The notes under the pieces: model-generated | Databases searched by the model: none | What the model was told of the DNA's origin: nothing | What the model saw: the letters and a program-made list of their open reading frames with translations, nothing else | Shown: piece by piece, positions 25,206-36,415 of the stretch | How the letters are laid out: each line of letters opens with the position of its first letter | Position numbering within the stretch: the first letter of the stretch is position 1 | NCBI RefSeq assembly: GCF_003853415.1 | Contig: NZ_QTPP01000021.1 | Coordinates: 1-64,000 of the forward strand | Reading direction: 5' to 3' | DNA length: 64,000 bases | DNA from: Burkholderia sp. Bp9142 | GTDB taxonomy: Bacteria; Pseudomonadota; Gammaproteobacteria; Burkholderiales; Burkholderiaceae | Program-made: the position numbers and the translations under genes

Positions 25206-25282
25206 ACGGCTGACCACGCAAGCGCTCGCGCTTGAGGCGCTTGGCGCCCACCGGAACGCACCCCGCTTGCGCCGTCAGCCGT
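25206..25282 (+). promoter_or_regulatory. Long imperfect hairpin in the efp leader
   Basis: Arms ACGGCTGAC (25206-25214) and GTCAGCCGT (25274-25282) continue inward across three mismatches into GCAAGCG and CGCTTGC. This gives a 19-bp imperfect stem around a 39-base apex. It could end earP transcription or regulate efp; no T-run follows. Confidence 0.6.
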
Positions 25283-25331
25283 TGCGCAACGCTCAGGCAC
25301 CTATTTATTTGATTGGATCAGGACAGTTTTT

Positions 25332-25889
25332 ATGAAGACCGCACAGGAACTCCGCGTAGGCAACGTCGTGCAGATCGGCAGCGAAGCATGGGTCATCGCA
25401 AAGGCGGAATACAACAAGTCGGGCCGTAACTCCGCCGTCGTCAAGATGAAGATGAAGAACCTGCTGACGAACGCAGGCCAGGAATCGGTCTACAAGGCCG
25501 ACGACAAGTTCGACGTCGTCGTGCTGGACCGCAAGGAAGTGACGTACTCGTACTTCGCCGACCCGATGTACGTGTTCATGGACGCCGACTACAACCAGTA
25601 CGAAGTCGAAGCGGAAATGATGGGCGAAGCGCTGAACTACCTCGAAGACGGCATGGCTTGCGAAGTCGTGTTCTACAACGAGAAGGCGATCTCGGTCGAA
25701 CTGCCGACGATCCTGGTTCGCGAGATCACCTACACGGAACCGGCCGTCAAGGGCGACACGTCGTCGGGCAAGGTGCTGAAGAACGCCAAGCTCGCGACGG
25801 GCTTCGAACTGCAAGTGCCGCTGTTCTGCAGCACCGGCGACAAGATCGAAATCGATACGCGTACGAACGAATACCGCAGCCGCGCGTAA
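25332..25889 (+). CDS. efp: Elongation factor P
   Basis: This 185-residue translation factor relieves ribosome stalling at polyproline stretches. It has the KOW-like domain I followed by two OB domains. The tip loop reads YNKSGRNSA with Arg at residue 32, the residue modified by EarP, so this is the rhamnosylated type rather than the lysyl type. It ends with [14 protein letters not shown], the conserved C-terminus. The leader contains a long hairpin. Confidence 0.98.
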   Translation: MKTAQELRVGNVVQIGSEAWVIAKAEYNKSGRNSAVVKMKMKNLLTNAGQESVYKADDKFDVVVLDRKEVTYSYFADPMYVFMDADYNQYEVEAEMMGEALNYLEDGMACEVVFYNEKAISVELPTILVREITYTEPAVKGDTSSGKVLKNAKLATGFELQVPLFCSTGDKIEIDTRTNEYRSRA

Positions 25890-25911
25890 TCGCCCGCGAA
25901 TTCCGTATCGA

Positions 25912-25937
25912 AAAAAGCGCCCTGCGGGGCGCTTTTT
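25912..25937 (+). terminator. Terminator of efp
   Basis: The stem AAAAAGCGCC ctgcg GGGCGCTTTTT, with a T-run, lies 20 bases after efp. Confidence 0.95.
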
Positions 25938-26160
25938 GTTTGCCTGCCGTCGACAGCACCGGTGCGGCGGTACCATAGGCAGCACAAAATCCAGCACTAA
26001 AGGTATTCAATTTGTATCATCGGTAACTGTTTTATATCAACGGAGAAATAATGCACGTCAGGCGTTCAGCGGGGCATAAAATCAGTTTTTAATCTGACAT
26101 GCGGCTGCGGCCGGCTCGATGGCCGACAGCCCGCCTCTCTTGACTCGACTCGCGTCCACC
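25938..26160. promoter_or_regulatory. Upstream region of the response regulator
   Basis: About 220 bases hold no gene. The stretch 26005-26050 is AT-rich (TTCAATTTGTATCATCGG and TGTTTTATATCAACGG) and probably contains the promoter. Confidence 0.45.
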
Positions 26161-27546
26161 ATGCCACACGCCCTGATTGTCGAAGACGATCCCAACAGTC
26201 TGTCCGGCCTGACCGCGCTGCTCGCAGCAGACGGCTTCTCGGTCGACACGGCCACGTCGCTCGCCGAGGCACGCACGGCGCTCGGCCGCTCGATTCCCGA
26301 TGTCGTCCTCGTCGACCTGAACCTGCCGGACGGCAGCGGGTTCGACCTGCTCCAGCACCTGCCGCAGCAGCAGCCGAACGGCTCGCTGCCGGTGATCGTG
26401 CTGACGGGCAACGCGACGGTCGAGAGCGCGATCGAAGGCCTGCGTCACGGCATCTGGGACTACCTGCTGAAGCCGATCAACATTCCGCGCCTGCGCAGCC
26501 TGCTGGCCCGGATTCCGCGGCCCTACGAACTGATCGACGAAGTACGGACGCTGCGCGCGTCGCTGCGCCACCTCGGCCGCTTCGGGGCACTGGTCGGCCG
26601 CAGCGAGGCGATGCAGCACGTGTACGACATGATCGAACACAACGCGGGCACCGAAACGGCCGTGCTGTTCGCGGGCGAAGCCGGCGCCGGCAAGAAGCTG
26701 GCCGCGCGCACGCTGCACGACCTGAGCCGGCGCCGCAAGGGGCCGTTCGTGACGTTCGACTGCCGCACGATCGCGCAGGCCGGGCGTTACGGCGCGTCGC
26801 TCGACAGCGTGCTGTTCGGCCATGAGCGCGGCGCGTTCGACGGCGCCGAACGGCGCGAATCGGGCCTGTTCGAACAGGCCGGCGGCGGCACGTTGTTCCT
26901 CGACGAGATCACCGCGTTGCCGCTCGTGCTGCAGGAGGCGCTGCTGCATGCGCTCGACTCGCAGAACTTCATGCGGATCGGCGGCACGAGTTCGATCACG
27001 AGCGACTTCCGGCTGATCGCGACCACGCGCCGCCCGGCGCGCGAGGCAGTCGCGAACGGCACGCTGCGCGAGGATCTGTGGCTGCGTCTCGACGCGGCAT
27101 CGATCACGATGCCGCCGCTGCGCGAGCGCGACGGCGATGCGCTCGCCATCGCGGACGCACTGATCGACGAACTGAATCGCGACGCACGCGCCACCGGACG
27201 CAGCACGACCGACAAGCGCGCGGCGTCGGGCTTCGTACGCGAATGCCTGTCCTACGAATGGCCCGGCAACGTGCGCGAACTGCACGAGCGCGTGCGCTTC
27301 GCCTACGACGCGTCCGGCGATTTCATCGAGACGCTCCGCGCGGGCGAAGCGACCTTCGCGACCGGCGCCGCGCTGAACGGCAGCAGCGTCCAGATCAAGG
27401 TCGGCACCCCGCTGTCCGACGTCGAGGACCTGCTGATCCGCGCGACGCTCGACGCGGTCGGCGGCACGCGCCATCGCGCCGCGACGCTGCTCGGCATCAG
27501 CCCCAAGACGCTGTACAACAAGCTGCAGCGGATGAAGGTCAACTGA
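26161..27546 (+). CDS. Orphan sigma-54-type response regulator with altered GAFTGA loop
   Basis: This 461-residue protein has a receiver (1-120; phosphorylatable Asp in VVLVDLNLPDGSG), an AAA+ domain (about 150-370) and a Fis-type HTH (RHRAATLLGISPKTLYNKLQ). Walker B (GGGTLFLDEI), LREDLWLRLDA and WPGNVREL are normal. Walker A reads GEAGAGKK instead of the usual GESGTGKE. The sigma-54 contact loop reads GAFDGA instead of GAFTGA. The threonine is important for sigma-54 contact in studied homologues, so it may not activate sigma-54 normally. The ATG at 26161 follows an earlier in-frame start at 26119. No histidine kinase is nearby. Confidence 0.9.
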   Translation: MPHALIVEDDPNSLSGLTALLAADGFSVDTATSLAEARTALGRSIPDVVLVDLNLPDGSGFDLLQHLPQQQPNGSLPVIVLTGNATVESAIEGLRHGIWDYLLKPINIPRLRSLLARIPRPYELIDEVRTLRASLRHLGRFGALVGRSEAMQHVYDMIEHNAGTETAVLFAGEAGAGKKLAARTLHDLSRRRKGPFVTFDCRTIAQAGRYGASLDSVLFGHERGAFDGAERRESGLFEQAGGGTLFLDEITALPLVLQEALLHALDSQNFMRIGGTSSITSDFRLIATTRRPAREAVANGTLREDLWLRLDAASITMPPLRERDGDALAIADALIDELNRDARATGRSTTDKRAASGFVRECLSYEWPGNVRELHERVRFAYDASGDFIETLRAGEATFATGAALNGSSVQIKVGTPLSDVEDLLIRATLDAVGGTRHRAATLLGISPKTLYNKLQRMKVN

Positions 27547-27633
27547 CCGGGCGCGAGGTTGTTCGGGGCGCCGGCTGGATTTGACGGTTAGTTGCGTAAT
27601 GGCGGTTTGCCCGCGTTTCGCATCCCGATGAAG

Positions 27634-27659
27634 AAACCGCGCGAACGCGCGGTTTTTTT
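27634..27659. terminator. Terminator between response regulator and nagZ
   Basis: The stem AAACCGCGC gaac GCGCGGTTT is followed by a T-run on the plus strand and A/T-rich DNA on the other. It can serve both convergent genes. Confidence 0.9.
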
Positions 27660-27666
27660 CGGCAAC

Positions 27667-27695
27667 GGGAGGGCGGCATCGCGCCGCCCTTCCCC
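27667..27695 (-). terminator. Second hairpin after nagZ
   Basis: A stem GGGCGG catcgc GCCGCCC lies just downstream of the nagZ stop codon. No long T-run is present, so it acts as a weaker terminator or attenuator. Confidence 0.45.
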
Positions 27696-27697
27696 GC

Positions 27698-28726
27698 TTA
27701 CGCCAGTGCGCTACGCAACAGCGCTTGCGCCTGCACGTACTCGGGCTGCACGATCAGCTTGTCCCACTTGAGCGGCTTGCCGCGCGCCCGCATCCGCTTG
27801 ATGCGCCGCACCGACGCGGCCGACGCCTGCGCCTTCAGCCCGTTCAGCACGACCTCGGCCGCGTCCGGCTGGTTGCAGACGAGCACCATGTCGCAGCCGG
27901 CGGCGAGCGCCGCGTCGGCCGCCTGCGTGAGCGTGCCGCCTTCGCGCGCCGCCTCCATCGACAGGTCGTCGCTGAAGATCGCGCCCGCAAAGCCCAACTG
28001 CCCGCGCAGGATGTCCTGCAGCCACACGCGCGAGAAGCCGGCCGGCCGCTTGTCGACCTGCGTGTAGATCACGTGCGCGGGGATCACCGCGGACAGCGAC
28101 AGGCCGAGCCAGTCGTACGGCGCGACGTCCTGCTTGAGGATCGTGTCGAGCGGCCGGTCGTCGGTCGGCAGCGCGACGTGCGAATCGGCTTCCGCGAAAC
28201 CGTGCCCCGGGAAATGCTTGCCGCAGTTCGCCATGCCGGCGAGCGACAGCCCGTGGTTCAGGCTCTTCGCGAGCAGCGTGACGACGCGCGGGTCGCGATG
28301 GAACGCGCGATCGCCGATCACCTTCGAGTGCCCGTAGTCGAGGTCGAGCACGGGTGTGAAGCTCATGTCGATCCCGCATGCACGCAGCTCGGCGGCCAGG
28401 ATGTAGCCGACCGCGGTCGCGACCTTCGTCGCGAGCAGCACGTCGCGGTCCCACAGTTCGCCGAGGCGGCGCATCGCGGGCAGCACCGTGAAGCCGTCGG
28501 TGCGGAATCGTTGCACGCGGCCGCCTTCGTGATCGACGGCGATCAGGATGTCCTCGCGCACCGCGCGGATCGAATCGGTCAGCGCGGTCAGCTGCGCGCG
28601 GTTCTGGAAATGCCGCGCGAACAGGATCACGCCGCCGGTGTTCGGATGCGCAAGGCGCCGCGCATCGTCGCGCGACAGGGCCGTGCCGACGACGTCGAGC
28701 ATGACCGGGCCAGGAGTCGTTTTCAT
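27698..28726 (-). CDS. nagZ: Beta-N-acetylhexosaminidase NagZ
   Basis: This 342-residue cytosolic GH3 enzyme removes GlcNAc from anhydro-muropeptides during cell-wall recycling, so it influences AmpC induction in related species. The family signature GKHFPGHGFAEADSHVALP is near residue 165, with the catalytic Asp in IFSDDLSMEAA near 247. It is the last gene of the long minus-strand operon, 16 bases after acpS. Confidence 0.97.
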   Translation of the reverse strand: MKTTPGPVMLDVVGTALSRDDARRLAHPNTGGVILFARHFQNRAQLTALTDSIRAVREDILIAVDHEGGRVQRFRTDGFTVLPAMRRLGELWDRDVLLATKVATAVGYILAAELRACGIDMSFTPVLDLDYGHSKVIGDRAFHRDPRVVTLLAKSLNHGLSLAGMANCGKHFPGHGFAEADSHVALPTDDRPLDTILKQDVAPYDWLGLSLSAVIPAHVIYTQVDKRPAGFSRVWLQDILRGQLGFAGAIFSDDLSMEAAREGGTLTQAADAALAAGCDMVLVCNQPDAAEVVLNGLKAQASAASVRRIKRMRARGKPLKWDKLIVQPEYVQAQALLRSALA

Positions 28727-28742
28727 CGGATCGGGAAGTCCG

Positions 28743-29183
28743 TCAGGGAGTGGGTCGGGAAACAGATACGGGTGCAGGCGGCGACGCGGCGTCGGTCTCG
28801 GCGACTACGAACGACACCGCGTAGTCGCGTTCGTCGCTGACCGTCACGCGTGCCGTGATGCCGCGTGCGGCGAGCCAGTCGGCCAGCTCGCCCGACGCGA
28901 CGACGTACGGTTCGCCGCTGCGCTGGTTGAGGGTCTGCAGCGCGCGCCACGTCATCGGCCAGTGCATGCCGAGCCCGATCGCCTTCGAGAACGCTTCCTT
29001 CGCGGAAAAACGCGTCGCGAGAAACGCGATGCCGCGCGCCTCGGAGCGCGCGCGGCGCGCGTGGAACACGCGCAGTTCGTCGGGGCCCAGCACCTTCTCG
29101 GCAAACCGGCCGCCCGTGCGCTCGAGCACGGCCGCGATGCGGCTTACCTGGACGATGTCGGTGCCGATGCCATAGATCGCCAT
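28743..29183 (-). CDS. acpS: Holo-[acyl-carrier-protein] synthase
   Basis: This 146-residue phosphopantetheinyl transferase activates AcpP (encoded at 42259-42498). Motifs are [20 protein letters not shown] at the N-terminus with the Mg-binding Asp, and [16 protein letters not shown] near residue 57 with the catalytic Glu. The C-terminus has a Pro/Ser extension of about 15 residues beyond the usual 126. The pdxJ-acpS linkage is conserved in proteobacteria. Confidence 0.97.
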   Translation of the reverse strand: MAIYGIGTDIVQVSRIAAVLERTGGRFAEKVLGPDELRVFHARRARSEARGIAFLATRFSAKEAFSKAIGLGMHWPMTWRALQTLNQRSGEPYVVASGELADWLAARGITARVTVSDERDYAVSFVVAETDAASPPAPVSVSRPTP

Positions 29184-29252
29184 GTCAGCGCCCGCCGTGA
29201 TGCGCGGACGATGCCGGGTGGCGAGTAAAACGCGCGCGCGCGGAATGCATCG

Positions 29253-30029
29253 TCAGCGCGCGCCGCCGTGCAACGCGGCGACACGCGCGGCAACCATGAT
29301 CGCCTTCATCTCGCGCACCGCGTTGTCCCAGCCCGCGAAGAGCGCGTGCGCGACGATCGCGTGGCCGATGTTCAGTTCGACGATGCCGTCGATCGCGGCG
29401 ATCTGCTGCACGTTCGTGTAATGCAGGCCGTGACCGGCATTGACCTTCAGGCCCAGTTGCGCGCCGGCGTGCACGCCCGCCACGATGCGCTCGTATTCGC
29501 GCTGCTGCTCGGCTTCGTCGTGCGCATCGGCGTAGCGGCCGGTATGCAGCTCGATCACCGGCGCGCCGGCTTCGTGCGCGGCGCGAATCTGTGTTTCGTC
29601 CGGATCGATGAACAGCGACACGCGCACACCGGCGTCGGCGAGCTGCGTGCAGGCCGCACGCACGGCCTCGAAGCGGCCGGCGACGTCGAGGCCGCCTTCG
29701 GTCGTGAGCTCCTCGCGCTTCTCGGGCACGAGGCACGCGTCGTGCGGACGGACTTCGCATGCGATGTCGAGCATCTCGGCCGTCACCGCGCATTCGAGGT
29801 TCATCCGCGTCTTCAGCAGCGGGCGCAGCTTGCGCACGTCGGCGTCGACGATGTGGCGGCGGTCCTCGCGCAGGTGCAGCGTGATCGCGTCCGCACCGGC
29901 CTCTTCGGCGGCGAGCGCCGCGCGGATCGGATCGGGATAGGTCGTGCCGCGCGCGTTGCGCAGCGTCGCGACGTGGTCGATGTTCACGCCGAGGTCGATG
30001 ACGGTCGGCGTTGTCAGGAAGAAGCTCAT
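29253..30029 (-). CDS. pdxJ: Pyridoxine 5'-phosphate synthase
   Basis: This 258-residue TIM-barrel enzyme condenses 1-deoxyxylulose 5-phosphate with 3-amino-2-oxopropyl phosphate in vitamin B6 synthesis. The N-terminus has [17 protein letters not shown], and the catalytic Glu and His residues appear in [11 protein letters not shown] and [15 protein letters not shown]. The ATG at 30029 overlaps the recO stop by 4 bases. The order recO-pdxJ-acpS matches E. coli. Confidence 0.97.
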   Translation of the reverse strand: MSFFLTTPTVIDLGVNIDHVATLRNARGTTYPDPIRAALAAEEAGADAITLHLREDRRHIVDADVRKLRPLLKTRMNLECAVTAEMLDIACEVRPHDACLVPEKREELTTEGGLDVAGRFEAVRAACTQLADAGVRVSLFIDPDETQIRAAHEAGAPVIELHTGRYADAHDEAEQQREYERIVAGVHAGAQLGLKVNAGHGLHYTNVQQIAAIDGIVELNIGHAIVAHALFAGWDNAVREMKAIMVAARVAALHGGAR

Positions 30030-30865
30030 AGGTTTTGCAGGTCGATCAGGATCTGACGCGTGGCAAGCGGCGTGCCGCCGAGATAGGTGTTCAGCAGGAA
30101 GCGCATCAGCGTCTTGCTTTGCGCAACCGTCTGGGCTCGATGGTAATCGTCCTGCTCCATGTCGAGCAACGTCTGTCCGGTAATCACCGGCCAGTGCGAC
30201 GGCACGTCGTCGTCCGCATTGCGCACGCCGCGTTCGGGATCGAACACGTAGCGGCGATCGGGTTCGACCGCGCGGCGCGCGACCGTGCGGTTCAGCGCCA
30301 TCGCATAGCCCGTCTCGCGCAGCAGCACGCGCTCGAACGAGCGCAGCACCTGCACCGCCGGCTCGCCGTGCGCGAGGCGCGTGAGGGTCAGCACGTAATG
30401 ATTGAAGAGCGGCGGCTGGGGATCCTCGCGTGCGCAGAATTTCACGAGCAGCTCGTTCGCGTAGAAGCCGCACAGCAGCCCGTCGCCGCCGAGCGGCAAC
30501 ATCCCGCCCACCCACTCGGCGCCCGTCAGCGTGCGCACTTCGGATTTGCCCGACCAGGACAGCAGCAGCGGCTGGAACGTCTGCAGCACACCGCGCAGCG
30601 CGGAGTGCGGGCGCTTCGCGCCCTTCGCGACGAGCGCGAGGCGGCCGTGATCGCGCGTGAGCACGTCGATGATCAGGCTCGTTTCCCGGTACGGATAGCT
30701 GTGCAGCACGAACGCCGGCTGCTCGGCGACGCGGAAATCGGACGTGCGAGACGTCGCGCGCCGCGCCTTGCGACGCGGCGGTTCTGGCGGTGCCGGCAGC
30801 GGCGCGTCGTTCGCGCCGGCGGTCACCGCGTCTTCGGTCGACGTCAGCGCGTCATTCGTACCCAT
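30026..30865 (-). CDS. recO: DNA repair protein RecO
   Basis: This 279-residue protein loads RecA with RecR at gaps. The N-terminal OB fold starts near residue 46 ([20 protein letters not shown]), preceded by an Ala/Pro-rich extension of about 45 residues absent from E. coli RecO (242). [20 protein letters not shown] is the conserved DNA-binding region. The zinc-finger cysteines of some RecO proteins are not evident. Its start overlaps the era 3' end by 14 bases. Confidence 0.95.
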   Translation of the reverse strand: MGTNDALTSTEDAVTAGANDAPLPAPPEPPRRKARRATSRTSDFRVAEQPAFVLHSYPYRETSLIIDVLTRDHGRLALVAKGAKRPHSALRGVLQTFQPLLLSWSGKSEVRTLTGAEWVGGMLPLGGDGLLCGFYANELLVKFCAREDPQPPLFNHYVLTLTRLAHGEPAVQVLRSFERVLLRETGYAMALNRTVARRAVEPDRRYVFDPERGVRNADDDVPSHWPVITGQTLLDMEQDDYHRAQTVAQSKTLMRFLLNTYLGGTPLATRQILIDLQNL

Positions 30866-31751
30866 AGGCGCGCAGCCCCGCCTCGTTGTCGGCCCAGCCG
30901 CTCTTCACCTTCACGAAGGTCTCGAGGTACACGGGGCCGTCGAACAGCTTTTCCATGTCCATCCGCGCCTCGGTGCTGATCTGCTTGAGCTTCTCGCCCT
31001 TCTTGCCGATCACCATCGCCTTGTGCGAATCGCGTTCGACGAGGATCGTCGCGAAGATGCGCTTCAGGCGCCCTTCCTCCTCGAACTTGTCGATCAGCAC
31101 GGTGCTCGTGTACGGCAGTTCGTCGCCGGTCCAGCGGAACACCTTCTCGCGCAGGATTTCGGCCGCGAGGAAGCGCGAACTGCGGTCGGTCAGTTCGTCC
31201 TCGCCATAGATCGGCTCGCCTTCCGGCAGGTACGGCTTGATCGTGTCCAGCAGGCGCTTGATGTCTTCCGGCCGCTGCGCCGACAGCGGCACGAGCTCGG
31301 TGAATTCGCGCAGCGCGCTCATCTGCTGCATGAACGGGAACAGCGTCGCCTTGTCGGCCACGCGGTCGATCTTGTTCGCGATCAGCAGCGTCGGCATGCC
31401 GGGCGGGATCAGGTCGAGCACCTTCTGGTCGTCGGGCCCGAAGCGGCCGGCCTCGATCACGAACAGGATCACGTCGACCGACGTGAGCGTCGACGTGACC
31501 GCGCGGTTCAGCGAGCGGTTCAGCGCGGTGCTGTGACGGGTCTGGAAACCCGGCGTGTCGACGAACACGAATTGCGCGTCGTCGAACGTGTTGATGCCGG
31601 TGATGCGATGGCGGGTCGTTTGCGCCTTGCGCGACGTGATGCTGATCTTCTGGCCGACGAGTGCGTTCATCAACGTCGACTTGCCGACGTTCGGGCGGCC
31701 CACGATCGCGATCATGCCGCAACGGAAACCGGTAGGAGCGGGAGTGTTCAT
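30852..31751 (-). CDS. era: GTPase Era
   Basis: This 299-residue GTPase binds 16S rRNA and helps mature the 30S subunit. G motifs are GRPNVGKST (G1, residue 17), VDTPGFQ (G3) and NKIDRV (G4). The C-terminal KH domain contains [19 protein letters not shown] near residue 235. It follows rnc by about 60 bases in the common rnc-era-recO order. Confidence 0.98.
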   Translation of the reverse strand: MNTPAPTGFRCGMIAIVGRPNVGKSTLMNALVGQKISITSRKAQTTRHRITGINTFDDAQFVFVDTPGFQTRHSTALNRSLNRAVTSTLTSVDVILFVIEAGRFGPDDQKVLDLIPPGMPTLLIANKIDRVADKATLFPFMQQMSALREFTELVPLSAQRPEDIKRLLDTIKPYLPEGEPIYGEDELTDRSSRFLAAEILREKVFRWTGDELPYTSTVLIDKFEEEGRLKRIFATILVERDSHKAMVIGKKGEKLKQISTEARMDMEKLFDGPVYLETFVKVKSGWADNEAGLRAYGYE

Positions 31752-31811
31752 ATCGTTTGGGAGACAGGTTCGGAACCGGCCGCGCGACGCGCGGCACGAT
31801 CGATGGGCAAT

Positions 31812-33080
31812 TCAGTGGTCGGCATCGGCCGCGCGCGCCTGCGCGGCGGCGAGGCTTGCGCCGCCTGGCGGCGTCTCGGTGTCGGGCGCCGCAGCGTCGC
31901 GGGCGCGCGGCGCCGCACGCGAAGCGGCATCGGAACCGGCCGCCGGCTTGTCAGCGGACGACACGACCGGATCGGTCGCCTGGCCTGCTGGCTTGTCGGC
32001 TGCACGGGGTGTGCCTTCCGCCGGCTTGTCGGCGCGCTCGGCCGGCTTGTCCGCCGCGCGTGAGCCGGTTTCGCCGCGATCCGACGGCTTGTCGGACGTC
32101 TTTTCGGCAGGCTTGTCGGCTGTCGGCTTCGCGGAACGGTCAGCCTTGTCCGCAGCCGTTTCCACGTGCGCCGCGCGAATCGCGGCCATCGGCGCCTGCG
32201 CCGGCCGCTCGGTCGGCTGCGCGCCGGCGTCGGACGCAGCAGACGCAGCAGCCATCTTCGCGTCGCGCGCCACCGCACGCTCCTTCCGTTCCGGAGAACG
32301 CAGGTCGAGCGCTTCCTGCACGCCCTTCACGCCCGGCACGATTTCGGGCTCGACGTGCTTCGATCCGCGTGCGTTCTTCGAACGTTTCGGCTTTGCGGCC
32401 AGCATCGGCGCGGCCGCCAGCACCTCGTCGAGCGCCTTCTTCGCGGCAGCCTGCTCGGCCGCCCGCCGGCTCGCGCCGGAGCCCGACACCTTCACGTCGA
32501 GCTTCGGCACCGTGCATTCGACCTCGAACTGCTGATTGTGCGCCGCACCATGCGTCGCGACGACCGTGTAGGTCGGCAGCGCGATCTTGTGCCCCTGCAG
32601 GTACTCCTGCAGCAGCGTCTTCGCGTCCTTGCCGAGCGTGCGCGGATCGATATGGTCGAGAATCGGGATATAGAGGCGCTTGATGACCCCTTGGGCGGCT
32701 TCGAAGCCGCCATCGAGGAACACGGCCCCGATGATGGCTTCGAACGCGTCCGCGAGGATCGACGGGCGGCGGAAGCCGCCGCTGCGCAGTTCGCCCTCGC
32801 CCAGCCGCAGCCCTTCCGAGATATTCAGGGCCTGAGCGATTTCATACAGCGACTGCTGCTTGACGAGATTGGCGCGCACGCGCGACAGGTCGCCTTCGTC
32901 CAGCTTGCCGAAACGCTGGAACAAAAGGGCGGCCACCGCGCAATTCAGAACGGAGTCGCCGAGAAACTCGAGCCGTTCGTTGTGCGTGGCACTGTGACTA
33001 CGATGGGTCAAAGCCTGGCGCAACAATTCCGCATTGCGAAATTCGTAGCGCAGCCGGCTTTCCAACTGGGATAGGGGCAT
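31812..33080 (-). CDS. rnc: Ribonuclease III with long repetitive C-terminal tail
   Basis: This 422-residue enzyme cleaves double-stranded RNA in rRNA and mRNA processing. The catalytic signature [17 protein letters not shown] is near residue 34, with the acidic residues of [13 protein letters not shown] near 111. The double-stranded RNA-binding domain spans about 155-225. Beyond residue 230 lies an extra tail of nearly 190 residues, rich in Ala, Lys, Asp and Pro, with at least seven DKP units (ADKPAE, SDKPSD). E. coli RNase III has only 226 residues. Its role is unknown, perhaps partner or RNA binding. Confidence 0.97.
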   Translation of the reverse strand: MPLSQLESRLRYEFRNAELLRQALTHRSHSATHNERLEFLGDSVLNCAVAALLFQRFGKLDEGDLSRVRANLVKQQSLYEIAQALNISEGLRLGEGELRSGGFRRPSILADAFEAIIGAVFLDGGFEAAQGVIKRLYIPILDHIDPRTLGKDAKTLLQEYLQGHKIALPTYTVVATHGAAHNQQFEVECTVPKLDVKVSGSGASRRAAEQAAAKKALDEVLAAAPMLAAKPKRSKNARGSKHVEPEIVPGVKGVQEALDLRSPERKERAVARDAKMAAASAASDAGAQPTERPAQAPMAAIRAAHVETAADKADRSAKPTADKPAEKTSDKPSDRGETGSRAADKPAERADKPAEGTPRAADKPAGQATDPVVSSADKPAAGSDAASRAAPRARDAAAPDTETPPGGASLAAAQARAADADH

Positions 33081-33233
33081 GTGCAGGAGTATAACGCGGG
33101 CGCCGGTCGGGCCGAAACGGCACGGCCGGACGCGAAAAGGCGTGACGAGGCGGTGTTACCGCCGGTTCTTAAAGTAGTTCGGCAATACGCGACGCGGCCC
33201 GTGCGTCGCGTATTGCGTGTACGTCGAACGCGG
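33081..33233. other. rnc-lepB spacer
   Basis: A 153-base spacer includes an inverted repeat (AATACGCGACGC with GCGTCGCGTATT near 33184-33216) that could form a hairpin in the operon mRNA upstream of rnc. No gene is seen. Confidence 0.5.
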
Positions 33234-34127
33234 TCAGTTGAAGGAACCGATGCGCTTCAGGTCGCCGAAGTTCATCCAGATGAAGAACGCGCGGCCGACG
33301 ATGTTGTTGTCTGGCACGAAACCCCAGTAGCGGCTGTCCGCGCTGTTGTCACGGTTGTCGCCCATCATGAAGTAATGACCCGGCGGCACCTTGCAGATCA
33401 CGCCGCGGCTGTTGTACGTGCAGTTGTCGCGATACGGATAGTCGTAGGCGCCCATCACGAACGGCGGCACGGCAGGGTTGTTGAGGATCGCGTTCTTCTT
33501 CGCGCCGATCGTTTCCTCGAACTGCTTCGCGTAGTTCTGGCGCTCGTCGTCGAAGTAATCCGGCAGCGGCGTTTCGGGCACCGGCTGGCCGTTGATCGTC
33601 AGCTGCTTGTCCTGATAGGCGACGGTGTCGCCCGGCAGGCCGATCACGCGCTTGATGTAGTCGACCGACTCGTCCTTCGGATAGCGGAACACGACGACGT
33701 CGCCGCGCGACAGCGGGCTGCCCTGTGTGATCTTCGTGTTCGCGATCGGCAGGCGCAGACCGTACTCGAACTTGTTGACGAGGATGAAGTCGCCGACCAG
33801 CAGCGTCGGCACCATCGAGCCCGACGGGATCTTGAACGGCTCGACGATGAACGAACGCACGACGAACACCGCCAGGATCACCGGGAAGAAGCTCGCGGTG
33901 TACTCGAGCCACCACGGCTGGCGCAGCTTTTCGTCGCGCAGCTTCGAACGCGTCTGCACCGCGTTTTCGTCCGCGAAACGCTTGTCGATGCGCGCCTGCT
34001 GGCGATCGAACTCCTCGATCGCCGCATCGGCCGCGTTGCGTCGCCGCGGCAGGAACACCAGTTTGTCCAGCACCCACGCTACGCCCGTCACGACGACGAG
34101 CACAAAAAGAATCAGCGCAAAATTCAT
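33234..34127 (-). CDS. lepB: Signal peptidase I
   Basis: This 297-residue inner-membrane protease cleaves Sec signal peptides. Two N-terminal helices (FALILFVLVVVTGVAWVLD and ASFFPVILAVFVVRSFIV) flank a cytoplasmic loop. The catalytic Ser is in IPSGSMVPTLL near residue 98 and the Lys in YIKRVIGLPGD near residue 158. The C-terminal box GDNRDNSADSRYWGFVP is present. It sits between lepA and rnc, as in E. coli. Confidence 0.98.
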   Translation of the reverse strand: MNFALILFVLVVVTGVAWVLDKLVFLPRRRNAADAAIEEFDRQQARIDKRFADENAVQTRSKLRDEKLRQPWWLEYTASFFPVILAVFVVRSFIVEPFKIPSGSMVPTLLVGDFILVNKFEYGLRLPIANTKITQGSPLSRGDVVVFRYPKDESVDYIKRVIGLPGDTVAYQDKQLTINGQPVPETPLPDYFDDERQNYAKQFEETIGAKKNAILNNPAVPPFVMGAYDYPYRDNCTYNSRGVICKVPPGHYFMMGDNRDNSADSRYWGFVPDNNIVGRAFFIWMNFGDLKRIGSFN

Positions 34128-34143
34128 AAAAGGATCAGTCCTG

Positions 34144-35937
<1,794 letters not shown>

Positions 35938-36048
35938 TCAGTGCCGATCAAGCGAAAAAGGCGCGCTCGACGACTGCGGAGCACGCCTTGTAAGTCGGTG
36001 AAAAAACGGCCTATTTTAGCCGAAAAGGCCTTTGCCGGGCGGTAATTT

Positions 36049-36090
36049 GGGACGCCCGGTTAGGGACGCCCGGTCAGGGACGCCTGGCCC
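36049..36090 (+). repeat. Three tandem 14-bp repeats upstream of lepA
   Basis: Units GGGACGCCCGGTTA, GGGACGCCCGGTCA and GGGACGCCTGGCCC lie head to tail in the 234-base gap between the glutaredoxin-like gene and lepA. Such short arrays may vary in copy number among strains. No gene is seen elsewhere in the gap. Confidence 0.85.
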
Positions 36091-36171
36091 GGGGCACCCT
36101 GCCGGACGCGCTGGCGGGCGATCCTGCCGCCGACAGCCCCGAGCGGGGCGCGTCAGGCACCCCGGCCCGGC

Positions 36172-36408
36172 TCAGCGCCGGGCCGCGAGTGCACCGCGTA
36201 CCTTCGCCTCGTCGAACCGGTGGCGGCAGACTTCCGTGCCGTCCAGCAGCAACACCGGCACATCCTCGTCGTAGCGGGCGACGAGTGCCGGATCGGCATC
36301 GATGTCGACGTAGTCGAGCACAACGCCGAATTCGGCCGCCACCGGGGCCAGCGCGTCGCGCATGTCGTCGCACAGGTGGCACCAGCCGCGGCCGTAGAGC
36401 GTGAACAT
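36172..36408 (-). CDS. Glutaredoxin-family protein
   Basis: This 78-residue thioredoxin-fold protein has the redox motif WCHLC near residue 10 (MFTLYGRGWCHLCDDMRDAL) and the cis-Pro in DEDVPVLLLDG. It resembles small DUF836-type glutaredoxin-like proteins. It lies 7 bases after mucD and so belongs to the sigma-E operon. The short form from 36408 is used because upstream residues do not fit the fold. Confidence 0.88.
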   Translation of the reverse strand: MFTLYGRGWCHLCDDMRDALAPVAAEFGVVLDYVDIDADPALVARYDEDVPVLLLDGTEVCRHRFDEAKVRGALAARR

Positions 36409-36415
36409 CGGCGCG

